Shown piece after piece: positions 1-9,422 of a DNA stretch of 64,000 nt. Made by a program: the position numbers and the translations under genes. Origin of the DNA: Hypomyces perniciosus (taxonomy: Eukaryota > Ascomycota > Sordariomycetes > Hypocreales > Hypocreaceae); NCBI GenBank assembly GCA_008477525.1, contig SPDT01000003.1, forward strand, positions 868,001 to 932,000, written 5' to 3'. The notes beneath the pieces were generated by a model. The model was not told the origin of the DNA, made no database searches, and was given only the letters and a program-made list of their open reading frames with translations. The first letter of the stretch is position 1, and each line of letters begins with the position of its first letter.

Positions 1-1648
1 CCTGGCAGCTGAATTGGCTGAGGCGGCAGGATCAGTGAGCCATGATGGCGAATCTGTGTATGCCGCCAAGTTGTGGGCGGCTATGGAGGCTGAGGCATTC
101 GTAAGCAAGGACGTCGATCATCTCTTGGATACAGGACTTCAGTACATTCCGAAGGACTCTCTCATCGCAGCTGTCATTGGGCAGGTTCGTGAGTGGGCCA
201 GGGCTGACAAAGACTGGTTGGCAACCCGCCAGCGTATCGAGGATACATATGGCTATGACAAGTTTCACGGTTGGTGCCACGTCATCCCGAACCATGCCAT
301 CATGATCATGGCACTGATCTACGGTGGGCACGATTTCCACGAGGCAATGCACATCATTAACACGTGCGGGTGGGATACCGACTGTAATTCGGGGAACGTG
401 GGGTGCTTGGTCGCCATTATGCACGGTATGGAGAGTTTCGAAGGCGGACCAGACTGGAGAGGGCCTGTTGCTGACCGCGCCATCATATCCGACGGAGACA
501 ATGGCTACTCAATTAACAATGCTGCTCGTATCGCCATTGACATAGCCAACACCGGGCGGAGGTTGGTAGGCGAGAAACCACTGCCTCCACCGAAGGATGG
601 CGCGCAATTCCACTTCACTTTACCTGGAAGCGTACAGGGTTTCCAAACAGCGACAAATAGTACAGCATCCGCAGTTGTTGAGCAAGCAGTCGACGAGGGA
701 AATGGACCTGGCCTCGCAGTACGTCTATCCGGATTGTGGAAGGACGCCCAACCCGTCGAGGTCTTGACACCGACGTTTACCCCCAAAGAGATACGTGAGA
801 TGGAAAAAGTCTACCAGCTGATGGCTTCTCCGCTGGTTTATCCTGGCCAGCGAGTAAGGGCAATGGTACGGGCAGCTAAAGAGAATACGGCGGCCGTAAG
901 GGTCTGCCTGAGATTAAGAGTGTATGATTCAAATGACGATTTAGTGACTGTGGAAAGCGAGTCATCAGTTATTCTACACCCGGGCAATGATTTGCAGTCA
1001 TTGGGGTGGACCATTCCGGATAACATGGAAAGTCAACCTATTGAGAGCATCGGCATCGCCATCTTCGCCGCTGACCGGCCCATGAAAGGTACTGTCTGGC
1101 TTGATAGCCTGAGATGGGATGGTGTCCCAGATATGATGTTGCAACGACCCAAAAAGAGGCCTAGTGAGTTCTGGGGTCGTGCGTGGGTAAGCAACGTGGA
1201 CCACTGGCATCACTTCATTGATCCGGCCGTATGCATCGCTCAAGACAAAGGCAGAGGAATCATCAGCTATGGCACAAGAGAGTGGACCGATTACCGCCTC
1301 TCAATCTTTCGGTTCAAAGTGTCACTCGATGCGTCTGCTGGTGTCGCTATTAGGGTCCAGGGGTTGAACCGATATTACGCACTGGTGTTCAACCAAGGCA
1401 GGAAGAGCGTTTCCATTGTGAAAGCTTTGGATGAGAAGACAATTGAGTTGGCTCGTGTGGACTTTGCCTGGCAAATGGATGCTTACTACGACATTACCTT
1501 GGAGGCAAACGGCACGAAATTGAAGGGAATTGTGGAGGGTAAAGAGGTCTCCGCGGAAGACGACCAATATGCAGGGGGTGGTCTGGGGTTTATCGTGACG
1601 GATGGATCAGTTGCGGGGGAACGTATAAAGATATCACCTGTGTCGTAA
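1..1648 (+). CDS. ADP-ribosylglycohydrolase-like protein, 5'-truncated by window edge
   Basis: The reading frame is open from base 2, so the true start lies outside the window; about 548 codons are visible, ending at TAA 1646-1648. The first ~190 residues resemble the ADP-ribosylglycohydrolase (ARH/crystallin J1) fold: a helical region followed by GWDTDCNSGN, matching the family's metal-binding DTD...G motif near the C-terminal end of that domain. These enzymes use two Mg2+ ions to remove ADP-ribose from proteins or small substrates. The remaining ~340 residues look like beta-rich domains, possibly a carbohydrate-binding or concanavalin-like module; this part is inference. No intron is needed in the visible part. 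The upstream half of the catalytic domain, with the N-terminal metal ligands, cannot be assessed. The substrate is unknown. Confidence 0.72.
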   Translation, partial: LAAELAEAAGSVSHDGESVYAAKLWAAMEAEAFVSKDVDHLLDTGLQYIPKDSLIAAVIGQVREWARADKDWLATRQRIEDTYGYDKFHGWCHVIPNHAIMIMALIYGGHDFHEAMHIINTCGWDTDCNSGNVGCLVAIMHGMESFEGGPDWRGPVADRAIISDGDNGYSINNAARIAIDIANTGRRLVGEKPLPPPKDGAQFHFTLPGSVQGFQTATNSTASAVVEQAVDEGNGPGLAVRLSGLWKDAQPVEVLTPTFTPKEIREMEKVYQLMASPLVYPGQRVRAMVRAAKENTAAVRVCLRLRVYDSNDDLVTVESESSVILHPGNDLQSLGWTIPDNMESQPIESIGIAIFAADRPMKGTVWLDSLRWDGVPDMMLQRPKKRPSEFWGRAWVSNVDHWHHFIDPAVCIAQDKGRGIISYGTREWTDYRLSIFRFKVSLDASAGVAIRVQGLNRYYALVFNQGRKSVSIVKALDEKTIELARVDFAWQMDAYYDITLEANGTKLKGIVEGKEVSAEDDQYAGGGLGFIVTDGSVAGERIKISPVS

Positions 1649-2893
1649 TAGTTACGATGAGATTCAATTCAAGATACTACTACTACTACTACTACTACTA
1701 CTCCGAACCAGCCGTCTTGGCACAATAGTATATCTAGTCTGTTCATCAAAGGCTTATCTCCCCATTTTTTCAATGGGTCTACGTGGTAATGTCAGATTTG
1801 TTGACTCGCTATGCCGGTAATCTCGGATGAATAGCGTCTCGTAGGGGTAGCGGATGGCAACTGCCGATGAAGGATACGGCGATACTCGATCAAGACTAGA
1901 GCACTGGGCTTATTTACTACATGCTGACAACTTTGGAGGGGGTGGAGTGTTCTAATTTGAAGTCTAGCCAGAGTTCGAAATTCTTCCTGTTCCAGAAACA
2001 GGCCAGATAAGTTTGGATATCTGACTTGCGTTATTGGTCATCCTTGCCCTGGTCTATAACATGATAAACTCCATTACAGACGCCAGAAAAGGGTGACCAA
2101 AAATGAAAGACTGTAGAGGGCGTTTCGAGACCTTTGCTGGAAATTTGTTGCGTTGTTGTGAAAACCAACTACGAATCAGAGAACACCCATGCTTTCACAG
2201 CCACCCACTTGTTAAGGTATCTAAGCTACCTTAAGAGCTCACTTTCTCAGAATCGCAGTATCTAAAGATGACTAGTTCAGAAATCAGTATCCCTTGTTTC
2301 TCGGTTCTTTTTAGAAACCTATCGATTCAAGCACGTTTCTGCTAGGGATTGCCACATGCACTCGCAACTGTTCATGCTACTAGGTACTCGTACGTGGAAC
2401 TCATTTCACTGATGGCAATGAGATACTCAACGTCTAGACTTTTTCAACAGCCGCATGCATAGTAGTACTCACATACCATAACTTGTACATAAATCTATAG
2501 AAAACCTAACGGTTGGAAGCTACATAGAGGTAGTAGCCTGTCGTGAGTAATTAACTATCTAATTAACCTTGCGCAGGGATCGAAGAGGATTGGTGGCTCA
2601 ATTAGCTGGTATCTGCAAGGCCCGCATAGGTGATCGATTTTTCCACTCCATATCGAAAGTTCTATCAACCAAACAAGCTAGGCTATCCATAGAATCCACA
2701 CAGCTAAATTGAACTAAATGGTGACAGTAGCAGTGGCGCTTGTAAGTCGAAGACATATCACTGCGTATACAAAGCACCCCCAACCCCCTCCACGATGACA
2801 TACGAACATCTCAAAGTTCTATCATCAGACTCAAGGACAACACTCCAACTTCTTCTGCATACGACCAACAGAAAAAAACGCGTTTCATGCATT
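1649..2893. other. Intergenic region with (TAC)9 microsatellite
   Basis: A perfect TAC trinucleotide tract of about nine units lies at 1675-1701, just after the stop codon of the preceding gene. The rest, about 1.2 kb, is moderately AT-rich and contains no reading frame with family motifs. It serves as the 3' region of the ADP-ribosylglycohydrolase-like gene and the promoter of the next gene. Confidence 0.6.
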
Positions 2894-3753
2894 ATGAAGA
2901 CCAAATCTCTCCTTGGTTCGGTTCTCCTCTTGGGCGCCAAGAGTGTTCTCGCCAATAATCCCATTCCCGGTTCGTTCTTTGTAAACAACAATGGTCGGGC
3001 TGCTGCAGATGCTGCTTCTCCCATGTGGCACATGCCATCTGGGACTTGCATGCCCTCGGCCGCTGAGGATGGCTGGCACCACCAAACCAACGGTGTCAAC
3101 GCCGACAACTGCAACATCAAGGCACTATCCAACGGCTGCCCTCCGCAACCCCAATGGCAGGGCACCAATACCTTTTATGGAAACGTCGCTGGTGAGCCTT
3201 GGCCCAATATCCCAACGTATTTTGCTGTGAAGAAGTGTGGTAGCCAGTGGAAGATCATTTACTACGTCTACTTTAAGAAAGATACTGGTCATAAGAGTGA
3301 CTGGGAGGGCATCGTTATTTCTTTCAACGACCAGGGTAGCGGCAACTGGGTTAGAAGCGATGTTGGAATGGAACAAGGTACGTGACCAACTGAACTTGGA
3401 GACCATTGTATATCTTTTCTCCAGGTGTACTGAACTAACATTATCTTCTAGACGGCAACCGTAAGTGGATTAGATGGGATGAAGTCAATGACACCTTTGA
3501 CGGTAGTGACGATTGGCCGAACTTCCAACAGAAGAATCGGGATCATGGCAAATTCTACTTTGGCAAGTTCCACCACTCGGTTCACCATGACTGGCATACA
3601 GACAGCTTCAAGGACACCTGCCCGCCTAACGCTGTGAGCGATTACCGGAATGCGGATTACCAGTTCTGGTCGAAATACAACCTGCGCCATGTTTCGGCCC
3701 TTAACCCTTACTGGGATTGGGGCCAGGCCATTTCCACTGCCATCACTAAATAA
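2894..3753 (+). CDS. NPP1 / NLP-family secreted protein (two exons)
   Basis: Exons 2894-3377 and 3452-3753 (intron GTACGT...TAG with a CTAAC branch point) give 261 aa. Residues 1-20 form a signal peptide with a hydrophobic core ending in a VLA cleavage context. The middle matches the NPP1 domain of necrosis- and ethylene-inducing-like proteins, with the characteristic heptapeptide at residues 132-138 reading GHKSDWE. In cytolytic members this motif is GHRHDWE and helps bind a divalent cation at the membrane-active face. Here the second histidine is serine, so classical membrane-damaging activity is doubtful. Many saprotrophic ascomycetes carry divergent, apparently non-cytolytic members. The ATG at 2894 was chosen because it begins the signal peptide. 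The family call is fairly secure; the function is not. Confidence 0.8.
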
Positions 3754-4153
3754 ATTACGTATTCTACTGAAATATAGCGTAATAACTATTAAATTCTAAT
3801 ATATTAGTATTTATCTATATATATATATATATATATAGGCTCTTAAATATACTACTTTTAAGGCTGCCTTTAAAGATACTTTTACTCTATACTTTTTATA
3901 TATTAGCTTGCTAACTTTTAAGTAATTAGCGTAATATCGACATTTAAAAGGGTAAGTTAATAAGTAAATATTCTTTTATTAAGTATTGCTTTTAATATAG
4001 TACTATTAAATGCGCTCTTAGAATCTACTTTATTGATGGATGCTATATTATAGTGGCTAAGTGCACTATAACTGTTTAGGGTTAGGGTTATAAGACAATG
4101 CGAATTGTTAAAACAAGCGATTTTTGGGCCATTTGCACCTTTTGCAAAGAGTA
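3754..4153. other. AT-rich degenerate tract with interstitial telomere-like repeat
   Basis: From about 3760 to 4070 the sequence is almost entirely A/T, including an AT dinucleotide run near 3818-3836, and has no coding potential. At 4076-4090 it reads TTAGGGTTAGGGTTA, two and a half units of the TTAGGG telomere repeat used by many filamentous fungi. The composition resembles repeat DNA eroded by C-to-T mutation. No parent element can be recognised. Confidence 0.5.
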
Positions 4154-4685
4154 ATGCTACTGGAACAGATAAAATTTGCTACTGGAATAGATGGTCTGTG
4201 CGCAGCTGCGAAATTCCCAACAACTGCCCTTAACATATCACTTACTCCTTGACATAACACTCAATTACAGCACAGCTAGCTCTTCTAACACAGTAAAATT
4301 GCTTCAGATAACGGGTCTATATATATTCCCTCTAGGCCGACTATTCTTCGATTTGAGATAATACTGCTGCTGCTGCTGCTGCGGCAGAGATACCTCTGTT
4401 GGCTAGAAGCTTTCGCAACCCGCAAGCTATATGTTCTACAAAGTAGGCTCCTGCGATATGGATTATGGTTAGTCTTCAATTTCGCCAATAAAATCGAAAG
4501 AGCCCAGCAGCTCGGAATACTAGGCCAACAACGGGTCTAAAGGGAAATCTATCACGATATATAACATTGGTGTTGTTGTGATTGAAGGTGTTGTGGAAGA
4601 TCGAGTAATTGAAAGCTAGGAACATTTCTGTGTATGCGCACGGACTGTCTGTTCCAGTAGCAATTTTTGTCTGTTCCAATAGCAT
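4154..4685. mobile_element. Short terminal-inverted-repeat element (MITE-like), mutated
   Basis: Bases 4154-4204 and 4635-4685 are 51-bp inverted repeats of each other. By eye 44 of 51 positions match, and six of the seven differences are transitions. Each arm contains two copies of a TGCTACTGGAAYAGAY unit about 22 bp apart. The 430-bp interior has no transposase-like reading frame and includes a short CTG-repeat stretch near 4370-4384. This layout fits a non-autonomous DNA transposon. No clear target-site duplication was found, so the exact ends are uncertain. Confidence 0.5.
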
Positions 4686-4843
4686 CTCTAAATTCGGGAA
4701 ATCTTTTATATTTGTAGATATAGCACATAACCTTTCACATACCACGTTTTCAGGTTCTATAAACAGTTATTAATCACACACGCCTGTTGATTCTGAAGCT
4801 AATGGCTCAAGCGCAGACAGCTCCAACCAAATCTGTTTCCTTA

Positions 4844-5851
4844 TCACTCCTCATCATCCAGCCCTACAAGTCTGAGCGAGTCTTTCCAAAGCCTACCCTC
4901 GCTCGTAGCATCGTATGTATAGCTAACGCAGTTCGGACGCGACATATCACCATCGTCTGGGCCGGGAGCCGCCACAGAACAGTCAGACAAGTATTTCCCA
5001 CCTCTTCCCTCCCACTCCTTACCAATAGCAGCCCACACCATGGTAGCTGCACCTTGCTCTGGACTCTTGAACGCTTTGGCAATTCCAGGAAATTGCTCCA
5101 CTATGGCCGTTGTTTCAGCCAATGGAACGTGCTGCACTAGGTTCGTCATCGTAGCACCGGGATGAACACTCGTTGCATGAAGTCCACGAGACCCATAACG
5201 GCGTTCAATTTCGTTCGCCAGGTACACGTTTGCTGTCTTGGACTGCGCGTAGGCAACCCATTTGTCATAGCCCCCATTTTCAAAGTTGTAGTTGTCAGAA
5301 GCATTGAGTCCGTTAAGGCGGTGGGCTGCAGAAGAGACGGCAACGACTCGGGACGCAAAGTCTTTGGTGCTGGCAGCCAAGAGAGCAGGTCTCAGCAAGT
5401 TGAATAACAGAAAGTGCGAAAGGTGATTGACTCCAAAATGATGCTCAAACCCATCCTCGGTCAGCTGAAGGTCTGGTATTCCCATAACGCCAGCGTTGTT
5501 GATGAGGACATTGACCCGGTTGGTTTTCGCCAGAATGGCTTCTGCAGCATTACGGACGCTCTTCAAGGAGTTCTGATCCATCTCAACGAGATGTATGCGG
5601 TCGAGTTCAACAATATCACCAAGTGCAGTTTTAGCTTTCGTGATGTCCCTCGCGGTCAAGAACAACGATGCACCAGTGAGTGTTAGGGCACGAGCTATTT
5701 CGATTCCTGTGCCAGACGAGGTACCGGTGATGACAATTATCTTGTCCTTGAGTTTTTCGATCATATATTCGTCCTTGACAATTTGGAGAGCGGTTGGTCG
5801 AGCGTCCCCAGGACCTTGAGGGTCAGCGTGAGCTGCGGCGTATTGAGACAT
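4844..5851 (-). CDS. Short-chain dehydrogenase/reductase (retinol dehydrogenase-like)
   Basis: Intronless gene of 335 aa. The Rossmann cofactor motif TGTSSGTG is at residues 42-49, NNAG at 118-121, the catalytic serine in the AVSS segment near 173, and YAQSK supplies Tyr201 and Lys205 of the catalytic tetrad. Together these define a classical SDR; the layout resembles fungal retinol dehydrogenase/WWOX-like reductases. It probably reduces or oxidises a small carbonyl or alcohol with NAD(P)(H); the substrate cannot be read from sequence. It lies head to head with the bZIP regulator at 6401, about 550 bp apart, so a shared control region is possible. Its N-terminus closely resembles that of the broken SDR near 38.8 kb, so the two are paralogues. 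Confidence 0.88.
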   Translation of the reverse strand: MSQYAAAHADPQGPGDARPTALQIVKDEYMIEKLKDKIIVITGTSSGTGIEIARALTLTGASLFLTARDITKAKTALGDIVELDRIHLVEMDQNSLKSVRNAAEAILAKTNRVNVLINNAGVMGIPDLQLTEDGFEHHFGVNHLSHFLLFNLLRPALLAASTKDFASRVVAVSSAAHRLNGLNASDNYNFENGGYDKWVAYAQSKTANVYLANEIERRYGSRGLHATSVHPGATMTNLVQHVPLAETTAIVEQFPGIAKAFKSPEQGAATMVWAAIGKEWEGRGGKYLSDCSVAAPGPDDGDMSRPNCVSYTYDATSEGRLWKDSLRLVGLDDEE

Positions 5852-6400
5852 AGTGTTGTTGAAATATTGTGCGATGTACTGCTACTTATTTGAACTTTTA
5901 GTTTAGATAGATAGTGTCTTAGGAATGCAGTAAGTCCATCTTTTGCGAACTACGTCCTTATTTATATTGAAATCGCCTACTCTCTTTATCAAACCTCGGA
6001 CAGTTCATCACCCCCGATATTTCCACCAATTCCTAATCCCTAAGCTCCTCTTGTCATATTTTGCTGACTTTTTTTCCTATATGCAGTTTAGTTTCCTCAA
6101 CACAATGTGTTTGCAAAGATCTAGGAACTGGTAATGTTGGCGGAGTTACAGGATCTCCACTACAATCGCCGTCGTATAGCTGGTAGCTCTGATGACTTTT
6201 TTTTCCTATTTGGGCTTGGGGGCCTAAACGACTTATAAATGCCTCCAGTGGGGGCGGGGGTCAGTCGGCCCGGCCTACGTAGTCAACCCGCCGAGTAAGT
6301 CCGCTCCTCCGCATGCAGGACTTTTGGCCTAGATTCGTCTCCTGCTATCCATCGCCCTGCTCTTCAAAGTATTCCTACTGCCTGTTTTGATATAGAAGAA
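5852..6400. promoter_or_regulatory. Divergent intergenic control region (SDR / bZIP)
   Basis: A 549-bp region between two divergently transcribed genes. A TATA-like CTTATAAAT at 6232-6240 lies about 160 bp before the bZIP start codon and is followed by a GC-rich patch around 6248-6300. No specific operator can be assigned. Confidence 0.4.
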
Positions 6401-7499
6401 ATGGAGTCATCAGATCTGCCCGACGAGCGTCATGGAAGCGGAGCCCGGGCATCGGCCATATCCGATGAAGGCTCGGAAGCACAAACACGACGGCAGCGGA
6501 GAAAGATACAAAATCGAGTCAATCAAAGAGCTCGCAGTAAGTGCCTGTGGGCGAGAAACTATGACTCTTTTACTGGTCATTAGTTGACAAAATTATATAG
6601 GGCTACGACAGCAGGAAAAGCAGCCCGTGAACGCGCAGGCTGTCGATATGGAGCCTTATCGCGTTCATCGCTGGCGTTTATCATACAATCGTGATGAAGA
6701 TGCCCTTAGCACAAACGTCGAGCCAGGAATCAAACACAATCAGCTGGATAATGCTAGCGAAAATGCGCAAAGCCATCCAATACCAGCGCCGCAATCGTCA
6801 CCCAAGCCAGAAAATCACCACGGGAAGACAGCTGCGGATGCACTTACACACAAATCTCAGCACCAATCCTCTCTTGCAGTCTACATGGACCACTTCATAC
6901 TTGCGGATCATCTCCTGCATCTGATTCATCAAAATGTATTCAGAGGACTATTCTTCAACAAGTGGACGCTAGGCTTTCATTTCATCACCGGTTGTACAGA
7001 GTTTGCAAATATCCGGCCAAAGTACGTGGAGACTGCGAAGGCAACGTCCATCATTAAGACCTCCCTTCCAAAGAGTCTCGTTCCAACACAGCTGCAGATG
7101 ACACAGTCTCACTCCCCATGGATTGATGTCATTCCCTTCCCACAAATGAGAGACAATCTGATCAAATGGGAGAATTATTTTGACCATGAAGAGTTTAAAG
7201 CGGATCTTGTCGGTGCCCTCATTACGCTGAATGAGTGTGCTCCGCGAGATACAGCATCGTCTCTCGATGTACAGACTTCGTCGATTCTCTATGATGGGGA
7301 TGAAGATGAAATGACAACTGGTCGAAGAGGTTTAATATTATGGGGAGAGCCATGCCATACAGACAGTTGGGAGGCCACTCCAGGGTTCTTGAGGAAATGG
7401 TCATGGGCAGTACAAGGCTGCGAAGAATTGATTCAAACCACCAACCGTTGGAGAAATGTTAGGGGAGAAGATCCGCTGAAAGGTGTGGCATGTATATAA
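6401..7499 (+). CDS. bZIP transcription factor with DUF3425 C-terminal domain
   Basis: Exons 6401-6536 and 6601-7499 (intron GTAAGT...TAG, 64 nt) encode 344 aa. Near residues 30-50 is a basic region, RRKIQNRVNQRAR, with the conserved N-x3-Q-R DNA-contact pattern of fungal bZIPs, interrupted by the intron. The leucine-zipper part is short, as in DUF3425 proteins. The C-terminal half carries the DUF3425 signature: a PTQLQ segment, then HSPWIDVIPFPQMRDN, and later a WGEP-containing block. Such proteins are nuclear regulators, mostly of unknown targets in eurotiomycetes. It is convergent with the Rieske/FAD oxidoreductase, with only about 110 bp between stop codons. The basic region looks intact. 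Confidence 0.85.
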
Positions 7500-7609
7500 A
7501 CATCTATCTAAGCAGCTTGCTAATGTTTTTTGCAAAGTTATAATCCTCGACACACACCTTCTCCTCGTGTGTATACGGAGAAGAGAGGTTATCTCTTTGA
7601 CGAAACCTC

Positions 7610-9422
7610 TCAGACACCTATCTGAACGCTCAACACATCCACACCCTGTTGCAGCTGGCTCTTGCTTGGCATCTTTCCCAACTTCATCAGCTCTGCACAC
7701 TGAACCATGATAGGGTCCATGCCCATGCTAGCCATGGCCACCACCGTCTCACCCTTGGTGTAGTACGCGACGAACTTAGCCGCTGCCGCATCGCCCTGTA
7801 GTATCAGGTCGTCCCATCCGCCAGCAGTGTTGCCACAGTACCGCAGCTGGGCTCCCAATGCAGACCAGAAGATGGGAATAAAGTGCTGGTTGTTAATAGA
7901 TGGGTCTACAACATGACTCGCAACGGCGCGGCCGGCGTTCTGAGCAACATTCCAGTGCTCGATACGAACGAAGTTGCCATCGCCACCTGGCCCGTGGTAC
8001 GGGTATGTCGCAATGTCACCGACGGCATAGACGTCCTGAAGCCCCGTGACAGCAAAGTTGACATCGGTCTTGATGGACCCGTCTTTCTCGAGCTGGATAG
8101 TATTGTTTTCTCTGAGGAACTCCGTTGCTGGAGATACGCCGACACCAAGAATAACGAGGTCGGCGTCGAGCTTAGTACCATCTTTGAGATACACAGCACC
8201 GACCTTGGACGGGTCAGAGGCTGAAGGCTCGGCCTTGTCAACGCCAGCGCTCAGGTAAAACTTGACACCCTTTCCTTCGAGAGATTTCTGGATGCCGGCG
8301 CCAATCTGTTTGCCAAGAACACGCTCAAGGGGGACCTTCTCCATGCCGACCACCGTCACCGAGTTGACACTGCTCGTTGCGTTAGCAACCTCCATGCCGA
8401 TGAATGATGATCCGATAATAACAATATTCTTGCCGTTATCTCCAATCGCCCCAACGATCTTCTTGGTGTCGTGAACGCTCCTCAGAGTGAAGATGTTGCC
8501 AAGCGTCTTGAAGCCTTGTAGGGGCAACACCCTTGGGGTGCCTCCGGTTGCGAGCACCAGCTTGGCGTACTCAAACTTGCCTCCATTTGTAGTTGTGACA
8601 TATCGATCTGAGAAATCGACGCTGTTAACTTCAGCGTCAACCCATTCCACGGCGCCGCTTTCGAACCAGCTCCTGTCCCGCCACGCCAGCTTCTCCGGGT
8701 CTGTGAGGAGAGCCTTGCTCAACTTGGGCCGGTCGATAGGCAGGTATCCCTCCTTGGAGATGATGGTGAGAGGTCCTGTGTATCCCTTCTCACGCAAGCC
8801 TTCGACGACGCCAATAGCTCCAGAGCCACCGCCTACGACGACAATTCTTCCCTGTGGGCCGCTGGTTGCACTGCACTTGAAGTTGGGTTTCCGCCTTGAG
8901 CTCTTGATGGCAGCCTCTTCACCAGAGATGTATACAGCGCCATCCCGCTGCGAGATGCTGAATACGGGAAGTGAATCAAGGGCCGGGGCATCTTCAACGT
9001 CGCCAGTCTTGGCATTGAAGCAAGCTACGCACGTCGAACATCAGCATTCCATTGTGGCGGACGTCAAAGAAGCGATATAATCAGGGCAACCGACCTCCAT
9101 GCCAAGGACAGGTCAATCTTCCGGAGGCCGTCAGAACACCCTTAACCAAAGGAGCGCCATAGTGCGTGCACTTGGCTCCGACAGCTTGGACCTTGCCGCC
9201 AGCATTGACCAAAAGGACCTTGGCGTCCTGGATTCCCTCAACCTCGACTTCCTGCTTATCACCGGGCTGGAGAGACAGGGACGTGACGCCCTTGAGCTTA
9301 TACTCTTGGGCCATGGCTCGTATAGTCGATGAGAATGGCCGGGAGGATGATGTCAATTGCAAAAAGAAGCGTCGTCTGGGATTGAGGAGAGTGCGGAGGT
9401 GGGGGTTGCGGGGTAAGAACAT
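7610..9422 (-). CDS. Rieske-AIF-type FAD/NAD(P)-dependent oxidoreductase
   Basis: Two exons on the minus strand, 9422-9095 and 9024-7610 (intron 9025-9094), give 580 aa. Residues 1-35 are Arg/Ser-rich without acidic residues, consistent with a mitochondrial presequence; an alternative start at Met37 would remove it. The Rieske [2Fe-2S] ligands are Cys85-x-His87 and Cys105-x2-His108; the second motif, CPWHGACF, is completed only by the splice. An FAD-binding GGGSGAIG follows at 174-181, and an NAD(P)-binding motif (IIGSSFIGME) lies further on, then a typical reductase C-terminal domain. The order Rieske-Pyr_redox_2-reductase C matches AIFM3-like proteins, so an electron-transfer or apoptosis-inducing-factor-like role is plausible but not shown. 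Confidence 0.88.
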
